A stretch of 64,000 nucleotides of DNA from Paenacidovorax monticola (lineage in GTDB: Bacteria > Pseudomonadota > Gammaproteobacteria > Burkholderiales > Burkholderiaceae_C): contig NZ_CP060790.1 in assembly GCF_014489595.1 (NCBI RefSeq), positions 3,658,001 through 3,722,000 on the forward strand. Direction: 5' to 3'. Below are positions 29,585 to 38,292 of the stretch, in pieces; the stretch's first letter is position 1, and each line of letters begins with the position of its first letter. Both the position numbers and the translations under genes were made by a program. Below the pieces are notes generated by a model that worked only from the letters and a program-made list of their open reading frames with translations, ran no database searches and was not told where the DNA came from.

Positions 29585-30493
29585 ATGAGCATTCCCAGCA
29601 AAGTCCAACTCATCGACGTGGGCCCGCGCGACGGCCTGCAGAACGAGAAAACGCCCGTGCCGGCAGAGGTCAAGATCGGCCTCGTGCAGCGCCTGCAGGA
29701 GGCGGGCCTCCGCGAGATCGAGGTCACGAGTTATGTCTCGCCCAAGTGGGTGCCGCAGATGGCCGACAACCATGAAGTCATGGCCGGCATCGCGCGCCAG
29801 GCGGGCGTGCGCTACTCGGTGCTCACGCCCAACCTGAAAGGCTACGAGGCGGCGGTGCTCGACCAACCCGACGAGATCGTGGTCTTCGGCTCGGCCAGCG
29901 AGGCCTTCAGCCAGAAGAACATCAACTGCAGCATTGCCGAAAGCATCGAGCGCTTCGCGCCCGTGGTCGAGGCCGCGCTCGCGGCGGGCATCCGCGTGCG
30001 CGGCGCCATGAGCTGCACCGTGGGCTGCCCCTACGAGGGCGAGATCGCGCCCGGGCGCGTGGAATACCTGGCGGGCCTGCTCAAGGGCATCGGCGTGCAG
30101 CGCGTGGACGTGGCGGACACCATCGGCGTGGGCACGCCGCGCAAGGTGCAGCGCGCGATCGAGGCGACGCTGCGGCATTTCGCCATCGACGACGTCTCGG
30201 GCCATTTCCACGACACCTACGGCCAGGCGCTGTCCAACACGCTGGCCGCGCTGGAGCTAGGGGTGTGGAACTACCAGTCTTCCGTGGCAGGCCTGGGCGG
30301 CTGCCCCTACGCCAAGGGCGCCACGGGCAACGTGGCGACCGAGGACCTGGTCTACATGCTGCACGGCATGGGCATCGAGACGGGCATCGACCTCGACCGG
30401 CTCATCGATGCGGGGGCCTACATCAGCGGCTTCCTGGAGCGCAAGCCGAACTCGCGCGCGGCCGTGGCCCTGCTCAACAAGCGGGCGGGCTGA
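29585..30493 (+). CDS. mvaB: Hydroxymethylglutaryl-CoA lyase
   Basis: A 302-residue TIM-barrel lyase that splits HMG-CoA into acetoacetate and acetyl-CoA. The N-terminal DVGPRDGLQNEK holds the catalytic arginine and metal aspartate. SGHFHDTYGQALSN provides metal-binding histidines. GLGGCPYAKGATGNVATED contains the active-site cysteine at residue 240. It completes the leucine route of this operon (liuE role) and would also finish mevalonate breakdown begun by the class II HMG-CoA reductase at 7-8 kb. Good ribosome site (GAGGACAACGCACC) before the ATG. Confidence 0.95.
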   Translation: MSIPSKVQLIDVGPRDGLQNEKTPVPAEVKIGLVQRLQEAGLREIEVTSYVSPKWVPQMADNHEVMAGIARQAGVRYSVLTPNLKGYEAAVLDQPDEIVVFGSASEAFSQKNINCSIAESIERFAPVVEAALAAGIRVRGAMSCTVGCPYEGEIAPGRVEYLAGLLKGIGVQRVDVADTIGVGTPRKVQRAIEATLRHFAIDDVSGHFHDTYGQALSNTLAALELGVWNYQSSVAGLGGCPYAKGATGNVATEDLVYMLHGMGIETGIDLDRLIDAGAYISGFLERKPNSRAAVALLNKRAG

Positions 30494-30529
30494 GGCCGCC
30501 GGCCCGCCCATCCATCGCCGGGCCGCTGG

Positions 30530-31987
30530 TCAGGCGCCGGCCTGCTCGCCGCCCAGCACCTTCCACAGCGTCACGCGGTTGAGCTGCTCCGACAGGCGCA
30601 GGCCGATCAGCGCCTGCTGGGCGGCATAGAGGCTGCGCTGCGCGTCGAGCACCGTGAGGTAGTTGTCCGTGCCCGCCTTGAAGCGGGCCTCGGACAGGTC
30701 GAAGGCCTTCTGCGTGGCTCCGACCAGGCTGGTCTGGGCCGCGATGCGCTCGTCCCATTGAGCACGGTCGGCCAGCACATCGGCCGTTTCACGGAACGCC
30801 GTCTGCACGGCTTTCTCGTACTGGGCCACGGCGATGCGCTGGTTGGCCTCGGCCACCTCCACACCGGCGCGGTTGCGGCCCGCGTCGAAGATCGGCAGCT
30901 TGACCAGGGGGATGAAGCTCCAGGTGCCGCTGCCGCCGCCGAACAGGCCGTCGAGTTCGCGGCTGCCCGTGCCCACGCTGGCCGTGAGGCTGATGGTCGG
31001 GAACAGGGCCGCACGGGCAGCGCCGATGTTCGCTTCCATGGCCCGCAGGCCGTGCTCGGCGGCCTGCACGTCGGGCCGCGCGAGCAGCACGCTGGAGGGC
31101 AGGGGAGCGGGCACGGGCAGCAAGGCGGCAGCCGCCTGCACACCGGCGCGCAGGGTATCGGCCCGGGGCAGCAGCGCCTCGGGGACGGGGCCGCCGACGA
31201 GCCACTGCAGCGCATTGCGGTCGCGCTCGACCTGGGCTGTGTAGCTGGCCACATCGCCGCGCGCCGTGTCCACCGTGGTCTGGTTCTGGGCCAGCACCAG
31301 GCCCGAGGTCGAGCCGATGGCATGCATGCGCCGCGTCAGCTCGTAGGCCTTCTCGCGGCTGGCCAGGGTCTCGCGCGCGAGATGCAGCCGCGCCTGGTCG
31401 GCTGCCAGCGTGAGCCAGGCATTGCCGACATCGGCCACGAGGCCGATCTGCACGTTGCGCCGGTTCTGCTGGCTTTGCAGGAACTGCTGCAGCGCGGCCT
31501 CGCTGAGGTTGCGCACGCGGCCCCAGAAGTCGATCTCGTAGCTCGCGAAGCCGAGCTGCGCCGTGTACTGCGTGCTGACCTGGGCCGCCTGGGTGGCGCT
31601 GGTCATGCCGGCCGCGGTCCGTGCGCGGCTGGCCTGGGCCTGGGCGTTCACGCCGGGCAGCAGGTCGGCGCGCGTGATGCCGTACTGGGCGCGTGCGCGC
31701 TCGATGTTCTCGATGGCCACGCGCAGGTCGCGGTTGTTCGCCAGCGCCAGCGCGATCACCTCGCGCAGCTGCGGCGACTGCACCCAGCCCAGGGCCGCAG
31801 CGGCCTGCAGGCTCGCCTCGTCGGCGGAGGCGGGGGCTGCGTCCGCAGCACCCACGGTGGCCGGCACGGGCAGTGCGGGCGTCTGGTGCAGGGGGGCGAG
31901 ATTGCAGCCGGCCAGCAGGGCTGCCAGGGCGGCTGCTATGGCGGCGGGCCGGATCCGGCCGGTGGAAGGGCTCATGGGGCGGCTCAT
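30530..31987 (-). CDS. Outer-membrane factor of RND efflux pump (NodT/OprM family lipoprotein)
   Basis: A 485-residue outer-membrane channel protein. The N-terminus carries a lipobox (LAALLAGC-N), so it is lipid-anchored. Two OEP repeats with long coiled helices follow (VALRDLR-type LALANNRDLRVAIENIERARAQYG, and FRETADVLADRAQWDERI), together with AEHGLRAMEANIGAARAALFP. It overlaps the RND pump stop by four bases (ATGA) and is the last gene of adaptor, pump, channel. A trimer would form the exit duct. Another ATG at 31975 would also give a lipoprotein. Confidence 0.93.
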   Translation of the reverse strand: MSRPMSPSTGRIRPAAIAAALAALLAGCNLAPLHQTPALPVPATVGAADAAPASADEASLQAAAALGWVQSPQLREVIALALANNRDLRVAIENIERARAQYGITRADLLPGVNAQAQASRARTAAGMTSATQAAQVSTQYTAQLGFASYEIDFWGRVRNLSEAALQQFLQSQQNRRNVQIGLVADVGNAWLTLAADQARLHLARETLASREKAYELTRRMHAIGSTSGLVLAQNQTTVDTARGDVASYTAQVERDRNALQWLVGGPVPEALLPRADTLRAGVQAAAALLPVPAPLPSSVLLARPDVQAAEHGLRAMEANIGAARAALFPTISLTASVGTGSRELDGLFGGGSGTWSFIPLVKLPIFDAGRNRAGVEVAEANQRIAVAQYEKAVQTAFRETADVLADRAQWDERIAAQTSLVGATQKAFDLSEARFKAGTDNYLTVLDAQRSLYAAQQALIGLRLSEQLNRVTLWKVLGGEQAGA

Positions 31988-34900
31988 GCGGAGCCCTCCT
32001 GGGCAAGGGGCAGGGCCGTGGCGGGCGGGGGCGGGGCGTCCTCGGTGCGTGAGTGGCTCTTGAACCAGCTGCGGATCAGCAGGAAGAACACGGGCACGAG
32101 GAAGATGCCCAGCACGGTGGAGGCCACCATGCCGCCGAGCACGGCCGTGCCGATGGCATTGCGGCCCCCCGCGCCCGCGCCCGTGCCGATGGCCAGCGGG
32201 ATCACGCCGAAGCCGAAGGCCAGCGAGGTCATGAGGATGGGCCGCAGGCGCAGCCGCACGGCCGCGACCACCGCGTCGAAAAGGCTCTTGCCCTGTTCCT
32301 GCAGCTGCACGGCGAACTCGACGATCAGGATGGCGTTCTTCGAGGCCAGGCCCACCGTGGTCAGCAGGCCCACCTGGAAGTACACGTCGTTGCTGAGGCC
32401 ACGCGTGTAGGTGGCGGCCAGCGCGCCGACCACGCCCAGCGGCACGGCCAGCATCACCGACAGCGGCACGGTCCAGCTCTCGTACAGGGCCGCGAGGCAG
32501 AGGAACACGAACAGGATGGAGATCGCGTAGAGCATGGGCGCCTGGGCGCCCGACTGGCGCTCCTGCAGCGAGGCGCCGGTCCACTCGTAGCCGATGCCCG
32601 CGGGCAGCGTGCGAAGGATCTCTTCGACAATCTGCATGGCCGTGCCCGAGCTCACGCCGGGCGCGGCACGGCCTTCGAGTTCGTAGGCCGGGTTGCCGTT
32701 GTAGCGCATGAGCTGGGGCGAGCCATAGGCCCAGTAGCTGCTCGAGAACGCGCTGAACGGCACCATCTCGCCCTTGCTGTTGCGCACCGTCCAGCGGGCG
32801 ATGTCCTGCGGCAGCATGCGGTGCGGCGCGTCGCCCTGGATGTAGACGCGCTTGACGCGCTCGTTGTTGAGGAAGTCGTTCACATAGGTGCCGCCCATGG
32901 CGCTCGACAGCACGCCGTTGATGTCGCTGTACGACAGGCCCAGGGCCGCGGCCTTGCGGTCGTCGATCTCCAGGCGCAGTTCGCTCGCATCCTCGAGGTT
33001 GGTCATGCGCAGGTTCGTCAGCTCGGGCCGCTTGCGCGCCTCGGCGAGGAACTTGTCCTTGGCCGCGAGCAGCGCCTGGTGGCCCAGGCCGTTCATGTCC
33101 TTGATCATGAAGTTGAAGCCCGAGCTCGAACCCAGCCCGCGCACGGCCGGCGGCAGCACCACGAAGACGCGCGCGTCGCGGATGGAGGACAGCTCCCGGG
33201 TGGCGCGGTGGGCGATCTCGGAGGCCGACTGGCTGGCCAGTGGCCGTTCTCCCCAGGGCTTGAGGCGCACGAAGGCACGCGCCGAGGCCTGGTCGCCGTT
33301 GAGGCCCGAGACCTGGTAGAAGCTCAGCACGTCGGGCTGCTGGGCGAAGTAGCCGCGCACCTGGTCGAGCACGTCCTGCAGCCGCGCATCGGCCGCGCCC
33401 GAGGGCAGGTTGATGTTCACGAACACGAAGCCCTGGTCTTCGTCGGGCAGGAACGAGGTGGGCAGGCGCGCCATCAGCAGCCAGACCACGCCGCAGACCG
33501 CGAGGAAGACCAGCACCATGCGCTTGGTGCGGCGCAGGGTGTAGGCCACCGTGCCCTGGTAGCGCGCGGCCGTGGTGTCGAAATGGTGGTTGAACCAGCG
33601 GAAGAAGCGGTCGTTCCAGCCCAGCAGGCCGTGGCGAATGGGCCGGTCATGGCCGGCGCTGGCCGCAGCCGGTTTGAGCAGGGTGGCGCACAGCGCGGGC
33701 GTGAGCGTGAGCGCCACGAACACCGACAAGGCCATGGCCGCGACGATGGTGATCGAGAACTGGCGGTAGATCACGCCCGTGGAGCCGCCGAAGAAGGCCA
33801 TGGGCACGAACACGGCCGACAGCGTCACGCCGATGCCCACCAGGGCCGGCGTGATCTCGCGCATGGACTGGCGCGTGGCCTCCTTGGGCGAGAGCCCGGT
33901 CTCGTGCATCACGCGCTCGACGTTCTCCACCACCACGATGGCGTCGTCCACGAGCAGGCCGATGGCCAGCACCATGGCGAACATGGTCAGGGTGTTGATC
34001 GAGTAGCCGGCCACGGACAGCACGCCGAAGGTGCCCAGCAGCACCACGGGCACGGCGATCGCGGGGATCAGCGTGGCGCGCAGGTTCTGCAGGAAGATGA
34101 ACATCACGATGACCACCAGCAGCATGGCTTCGCCCAGGGCGCTGACCACTTCCTTGATGGAGGCGCGCACGAAGGGCGTGGAGTCCGAGCTGACGAAGTA
34201 GTCGATCTCGTTCGGAAAGAAGGGCTTGAGTTCGGCCAGCTTGGCCGCGATGCCGTCGGCCACGTTCATGGCATTGGCGCCGTCGGCCAGCACGATGCCC
34301 ATGCCCGCGCCCGGCAGGCCGTTGAGCTTGGCCTTGATGGTCAGGTTGTCGGCGCCCAGCTCCACGCGCGCCACGTCCTTCATGAGCACCACCGAGCCGT
34401 CCAGCGAGGACTTGAGCACGATGTTCTCGAACTGCTCCACGGTCTTGAGCTTGGTGCGTGCCGTGACCGTGGCGTTGAGCTGCTGGTCGGACACCGCGGG
34501 CAGCGCACCGAGCTGGCCCGCCGAGACCTGGGCGTTCTGGGAGTTGAGCGCGTTCACCAGGTCCGAGGGCATGAGCGCGTATTTCTCCATCTTGGCCGGA
34601 TCCATCCAGATGCGCATCGCATAGTTGGTGCCGAACACGTTGACATCGCCCACGCCGTCGAGGCGGCCGATCACATCGACCAGGCTGCTGGTCAGAAAGT
34701 CGCCGATGTCCACCGCCGTCATCGACGGGTCCTTGGAGAAGAAGCTGTAGGTGACGAGGAAGTCCTGGCCGCCCTTGTTGACGAACACGCCGCGGCTCTT
34801 GACGGCGTCGGGCAGGCGGTTCACCGCAGCCTGCAGCTTGTTCTGCACCTGCACCTGGGCCACGTCGATATTGGTGCCCGGCGCAAAGGTCAGCGTGGTG

Positions 34901-35166
34901 CGTGCGCGGCCCGAGGCGTCCGAGGTCGAGCCCATGTAGAGCATGTTGTCGATGCCCTTGAGCTGCTGCTCGATGATCTGGGTCACCGAGTTCTCGACGG
35001 TCTCGGCCGAGGCGCCCGTGTACTGCGCGCCGATGGTCACGCGCGGCGGCGCGATGTCGGGGTATTGCTCCAGCGGCAGCGTGACGATGGACAGCGCGCC
35101 GCCGAGCATGATGATGATGGCGATGACCCACGCGAAGATGGGCCGGTTGATGAAGAACTGAGCCAT
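31984..35166 (-). CDS. RND multidrug efflux pump, HAE1 (AcrB/MexB) family
   Basis: A 1060-residue inner-membrane proton-driven pump of normal length for HAE1 proteins. It begins FFINRPIFAWVIAIIIMLGG. The proton-relay helix reads VLAIGLLVDDAIVVVENVERV with the paired aspartates. Two large periplasmic loops and a second helix bundle ending in a VGLASKNAILIVEFA region follow. It works with the adaptor and outer-membrane gene of the same operon. No regulator gene of the TetR or MarR type adjoins the operon. Substrates cannot be read from sequence. Confidence 0.95.
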   Translation of the reverse strand: MAQFFINRPIFAWVIAIIIMLGGALSIVTLPLEQYPDIAPPRVTIGAQYTGASAETVENSVTQIIEQQLKGIDNMLYMGSTSDASGRARTTLTFAPGTNIDVAQVQVQNKLQAAVNRLPDAVKSRGVFVNKGGQDFLVTYSFFSKDPSMTAVDIGDFLTSSLVDVIGRLDGVGDVNVFGTNYAMRIWMDPAKMEKYALMPSDLVNALNSQNAQVSAGQLGALPAVSDQQLNATVTARTKLKTVEQFENIVLKSSLDGSVVLMKDVARVELGADNLTIKAKLNGLPGAGMGIVLADGANAMNVADGIAAKLAELKPFFPNEIDYFVSSDSTPFVRASIKEVVSALGEAMLLVVIVMFIFLQNLRATLIPAIAVPVVLLGTFGVLSVAGYSINTLTMFAMVLAIGLLVDDAIVVVENVERVMHETGLSPKEATRQSMREITPALVGIGVTLSAVFVPMAFFGGSTGVIYRQFSITIVAAMALSVFVALTLTPALCATLLKPAAASAGHDRPIRHGLLGWNDRFFRWFNHHFDTTAARYQGTVAYTLRRTKRMVLVFLAVCGVVWLLMARLPTSFLPDEDQGFVFVNINLPSGAADARLQDVLDQVRGYFAQQPDVLSFYQVSGLNGDQASARAFVRLKPWGERPLASQSASEIAHRATRELSSIRDARVFVVLPPAVRGLGSSSGFNFMIKDMNGLGHQALLAAKDKFLAEARKRPELTNLRMTNLEDASELRLEIDDRKAAALGLSYSDINGVLSSAMGGTYVNDFLNNERVKRVYIQGDAPHRMLPQDIARWTVRNSKGEMVPFSAFSSSYWAYGSPQLMRYNGNPAYELEGRAAPGVSSGTAMQIVEEILRTLPAGIGYEWTGASLQERQSGAQAPMLYAISILFVFLCLAALYESWTVPLSVMLAVPLGVVGALAATYTRGLSNDVYFQVGLLTTVGLASKNAILIVEFAVQLQEQGKSLFDAVVAAVRLRLRPILMTSLAFGFGVIPLAIGTGAGAGGRNAIGTAVLGGMVASTVLGIFLVPVFFLLIRSWFKSHSRTEDAPPPPATALPLAQEGSA

Positions 35167-35184
35167 GTGCCGCGTCCTTCCGGC

Positions 35185-36492
35185 CTACTGGGCTGCGGCG
35201 GGCTTGGCCGCCGCAGCCACGGCGTCGGCCGGCTGGCCCTTGCGGGCCTGGGCCTTGGCGCGCAGGTCGACCTCCACTGCGCGCACCTTGTCGCCGGGCT
35301 TGACGCGCTGGAAGCCATCGACCACCACGCGCTCGCCGGCCTGCAGGCCGTCCTGAAGCAGCCACTGGTTGCCCACGGCGCGGTCGACGGTGATGGAGCG
35401 CTTCTCGATCACGTCATCGGCCTTGGCCACCAGCACGCTGGCCTTGCCCGTGAGGTCGCGCGTCACCGATTGCTGCGGCACCAGCAGCGCCTCGGGCGCG
35501 AGGCCCGTGGGCAGCAGCGCCTGCACGTACATGCCGGGCATGAGCACGCCCTGCGGGTTGGGCACCACGGCGCGCAGCGTCACGCTGCCCGTGGTGGCGT
35601 TGACGATCACGCCCGCGAACTGCAGCCGGCCCTGGTGCGCGTAGTCCGTGCCGTCGTCGAGCCGGATGCGCACGGGAATCTTGTCGCCCTCGACCTTCTG
35701 GAAGCGCCCGGCCTCCCAGTCGCGCTTGAGCTGCAGCAGCTCGCTGCTCGACTGCGTGAAATCCACGTAGATCGGGTCGAGCTGCACGATGGAGGTCAGC
35801 GCATCGGCCTGGTTGGCCGTGACCAGGGCGCCCGGCGTGACGCTGGACAGGCTGATGCGCCCGCTGATCGGCGCCTCGATGCGGCTGTACTTGAGGTTGA
35901 TGCGCGCGGTCGCGAGGTTGGCCTGGGCCACGGCCACGTCGGAGCGCGACTGGGCCGCTGCGGCCTGGCTCTCTTCGTAGGCCTGCTGGCTGATGGCGTC
36001 GATCTTGACAAGCTCGGCATTGCGCCGTGCTGTGGCCTCCAGCGTGCGCGCGCTGGCCTCGGCCTTGGCCAGGGCCGCCTGGGCACTGGCCTCGGTCGCG
36101 CGCAGCGAGGCATCGTCGATCTGGTAGAGCTGCTGGCCCTGGCGCACCTGCGCGCCTTCGGTGAACAGGCGCTTTTGCAGAATGCCCGACACCTGGGGCC
36201 GCACCTCGGCCGTGAGCGAGGCACGCGTGCGCCCGGGCAGCGTGGCGTCGAGCTGCTGGCTTTGCTTCTGCAGGACGACCACGCCCACTTCGGGGGCGGC
36301 CTTGGCGGGCGCCGGCGCCGCGCTGGGCTTGGAGCAGGCGCTCAGCACCCCCGCGAGCAGCAGCACGCCGAGCGTGGCACTACCGGTGCGCCAGGGCGCA
36401 GCGGCACCGCCGGGGGCTTGCGGTGTTCCAGAGGAGATGGCGGAGGGCGCGGGCAGGCGGGGGCCCAGCGGGGAGGGCGCGGCGTCGTTCAT
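35185..36492 (-). CDS. RND efflux periplasmic adaptor (membrane fusion protein)
   Basis: A 435-residue HlyD/AcrA-type adaptor. The start at 36492 is followed by a 37-residue Ala/Pro-rich lead, then a lipoprotein signal (LGVLLLAGVLSAC-S). Next come the lipoyl halves with the RTRASLTAEVRPQVSGIL strand and an alpha-hairpin with ALAKAEASARTLEATARRNAEL. A beta-barrel (YSRIEAPISGRISLSSVTPG) comes before the C-terminal domain ending in an alanine/lysine-rich tail. It bridges pump and channel. First gene of the operon, 18 bases before the pump. Confidence 0.93.
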   Translation of the reverse strand: MNDAAPSPLGPRLPAPSAISSGTPQAPGGAAAPWRTGSATLGVLLLAGVLSACSKPSAAPAPAKAAPEVGVVVLQKQSQQLDATLPGRTRASLTAEVRPQVSGILQKRLFTEGAQVRQGQQLYQIDDASLRATEASAQAALAKAEASARTLEATARRNAELVKIDAISQQAYEESQAAAAQSRSDVAVAQANLATARINLKYSRIEAPISGRISLSSVTPGALVTANQADALTSIVQLDPIYVDFTQSSSELLQLKRDWEAGRFQKVEGDKIPVRIRLDDGTDYAHQGRLQFAGVIVNATTGSVTLRAVVPNPQGVLMPGMYVQALLPTGLAPEALLVPQQSVTRDLTGKASVLVAKADDVIEKRSITVDRAVGNQWLLQDGLQAGERVVVDGFQRVKPGDKVRAVEVDLRAKAQARKGQPADAVAAAAKPAAAQ

Positions 36493-36685
36493 GGGGTGGA
36501 TGGCGAGGTCGTTGAGGGCGCCGCTGCATTGTGCGGGGCGCATATTTCTTGTTTGTAAAGCGGGGCCGGGGTGCCGATGGTGCCAGCAGACGGCTTTCCG
36601 TGCTGGCGCCGGCGCCGCAAGCAGGTTTCGGGCCACGGCACAATGGAGGGCTAGCCAAGCCTTTGAACTGCTGGAGAAAGCATCC
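36493..36685. promoter_or_regulatory. Divergent promoter region, RND operon / ybaK-like gene
   Basis: A 193-base gap between divergent genes must contain promoters for the efflux operon (leftward) and the YbaK-type gene (rightward). AT-richer pieces such as GCATATTTCTTGTTTGTAAAGC (split around 36540-36560) are candidate promoter elements. I see no clear operator palindrome and no regulator gene nearby. Confidence 0.3.
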
Positions 36686-37192
36686 ATGTGTGGAGCTGAA
36701 CTGAAAGACCTGCCCGAGGGCGTGCAGCGCGTGGCCTCGGAGCTGCAATCGCTGGGCCACCCGCATATGCCGCGCATGCTGGACGACGCCGCGCGCACCG
36801 CGCAACAGGCGGCGGATGCGCTGGGCATCCTGGTGGGCCAGGTGGCCAAGAGCATCATTTTCCGGCGCAAGAGCGATGACGCGGCGGTGCTCGTCGTCAC
36901 CTCGGGCGACCGGCGCGTGGACGAGAAGAAGGTCGAGGCCCATGTGGGCAAGGTGGGCCGCGCCGATGCCGAGTTCGTCAAGGCGCGCACGGGCTTCTCC
37001 ATCGGCGGCGTGTCGCCCGTGGGCCATGCGACGCCGCCGGTCACGCTGATCGACCGCGAGCTGTTCCGCTTCGACGAGGTGTGGGCTGCCGCGGGCCATC
37101 CGCACGGCGTGTTTCCGCTGCGCCCGCAGGACCTCGAAAAGCTCACGGGCGCGCCCGTGGTCGATGTGGTGCAGGAGCCACCTGCCGCATGA
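36686..37192 (+). CDS. YbaK/EbsC family (prolyl-tRNA synthetase-associated domain) protein
   Basis: A 168-residue trans-editing-type protein. The YbaK fold is shown by AADALGILVGQVAKSIIFRR with the conserved lysine, DDAAVLVVTSGDRRVDEKKV, and the later GFSIGGVSPVGH segment. Such proteins deacylate wrongly charged tRNAs (for example Cys- or Ala-tRNA-Pro). Start at 36686; no strong ribosome site. Stop overlaps the DUF1289 start by four bases. Confidence 0.88.
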   Translation: MCGAELKDLPEGVQRVASELQSLGHPHMPRMLDDAARTAQQAADALGILVGQVAKSIIFRRKSDDAAVLVVTSGDRRVDEKKVEAHVGKVGRADAEFVKARTGFSIGGVSPVGHATPPVTLIDRELFRFDEVWAAAGHPHGVFPLRPQDLEKLTGAPVVDVVQEPPAA

Positions 37193-37260
37193 ATGCTTTG
37201 AAATTGATAGCTATTCGCGCCCGCCAGCTGCGCGCAGCTGGCCATTTTGATGCGCAAAGC
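37189..37260 (+). repeat. TAGCTAT-type repeat at the start of the DUF1289 gene (copy 3)
   Basis: The segment TTTGAAATTGATAGCTATTC, followed by GCGCC ... CCAGCTGCGCGCAGCTGG ... CCATTTTGATGCGC, has the element architecture: an AT-rich TGATAGCTAT end, a GCGC inverted stem and a GGCCATTTTGATG end. Here it overlaps the YbaK stop and encodes the N-terminal extension of the DUF1289 protein. The palindrome CCAGCTGCGCGCAGCTGG is perfect. Confidence 0.6.
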
Positions 37261-37473
37261 GAGGCCGAGGTGCCCTCGCCCTGCATCTCGGTGTGCCGCA
37301 TGACGCCCGACCGCAGCCACTGCGAGGGGTGCTTCCGCTCCATCGACGAGATCCGGGAATGGTCGCGCGCCGACGCCGCGCGGCGCCGGGCCATCTGGAC
37401 CCGCCTGCTGGCGCGCGCGGGGCTGGCCGGCGCCGGTGCGGACGAACCGTGTTCCGAAAGGGCCCTGCCATGA
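37189..37473 (+). CDS. DUF1289 domain-containing protein
   Basis: A 94-residue protein. Residues about 29-70 are DUF1289: SPCISVCRMTPDRSHCEGC with four cysteines likely to bind metal (zinc or iron-sulfur), followed by FRSIDEIREWSRAD and a basic helix. The first about 24 residues (MNALKLIAIRARQ...) are translated from a TAGCTAT-type repeat that supplies the start codon and are not part of the domain. Coupled at both ends by ATGA overlaps to YbaK and the isomerase genes. Confidence 0.85.
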   Translation: MNALKLIAIRARQLRAAGHFDAQSEAEVPSPCISVCRMTPDRSHCEGCFRSIDEIREWSRADAARRRAIWTRLLARAGLAGAGADEPCSERALP

Positions 37474-38114
37474 AGCACATCACGTTCTACCTGGACTTCG
37501 TGTCGCCCTATGCCTGGCTGGCGTTCGAGCGCATGCCGCAGGTGCTCGAAGGGCTGAGCTACAGCGCGTCCTACCAGCCCGTGCTGCTGGGGGCGCTGCT
37601 GCAGCAGCAGGGCAACCCCGGGCCGGCGGGCATTCCCCCGAAGCGCGACTGGACCTACCGCCACGTGAGCTGGCTGGGCCATGCGCTGGGCACCGGCCTG
37701 CAGATGCCGGCGCGCCACCCCTTCAAGCCGCTGCCGCTGCTGCGCCAGGCCCTGGCCTGCAGCGAGGACGGGCAGATCAACCGCTTCGTGGCCGGCGCCG
37801 TGCTGCGCCATGTGTGGCTGGGCGGGCACGATGCGCTGGACCCCGCACGGCTGGCGGCGCTGGCGCAGTTGCTGGAGCCCCAGGTCCGCCCTGGCGACGA
37901 CAGCGGCGAGCGCGCCAAGGCCCTGCTGCGCGCCAACACCGAGCAGGCCGCCGCCGCGGGCGTGTTCGGCGTGCCGGCCTATGCCGTCGACGGCCGGGTG
38001 TTCTGGGGGCTGGATGGCCTGCCGATGCTGCGCGCCTACCTCGAGGGCGATGCCTGGTTCGACGGGCCGGAATGGTCGGCCGTCTGTCAGGTTCCGTCGG
38101 GCCTGGGGGGCTGA
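37470..38114 (+). CDS. 2-hydroxychromene-2-carboxylate isomerase / DsbA-family protein
   Basis: A 214-residue thioredoxin-fold protein of the kappa-class GST type. The N-terminal FYLDFVSPYAWLAFERMP has serine in place of the DsbA CxxC, as in HCCA isomerases. The later AAAAGVFGVPAYAVDGRVFWGLDGLPML contains the cis-proline loop and closing helix. HCCA isomerases act in naphthalene-type degradation with glutathione, but many family members have unknown substrates. ATGA overlap with DUF1289 indicates a three-gene unit with YbaK. Confidence 0.87.
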   Translation: MKHITFYLDFVSPYAWLAFERMPQVLEGLSYSASYQPVLLGALLQQQGNPGPAGIPPKRDWTYRHVSWLGHALGTGLQMPARHPFKPLPLLRQALACSEDGQINRFVAGAVLRHVWLGGHDALDPARLAALAQLLEPQVRPGDDSGERAKALLRANTEQAAAAGVFGVPAYAVDGRVFWGLDGLPMLRAYLEGDAWFDGPEWSAVCQVPSGLGG

Positions 38115-38292
38115 AATCCCCCGTTTCCCGCATCCCGGAATGGTGGGTGCGGGTTAGTCCGGAAATCGTCAGTGCAGTGTCAGTTTGGCGCAAGCCCGTG
38201 TTGGTTTCGCGTCAGAGCGTGGTCAGTGCCATCTCCAAGAATGCGTGCAGCCCGCCGCTGAGCGGTCTGCACAAACCTACAGGAGACAAACC

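Noticed and set aside
32053-36558. Very long open frame (about 1500 codons) on the plus strand opposite the RND efflux operon
   Set aside because: It is the antisense of well-supported pump and adaptor genes. GC-rich DNA gives long open antisense frames; its product is His/Gly/Ala-rich with no family pattern.
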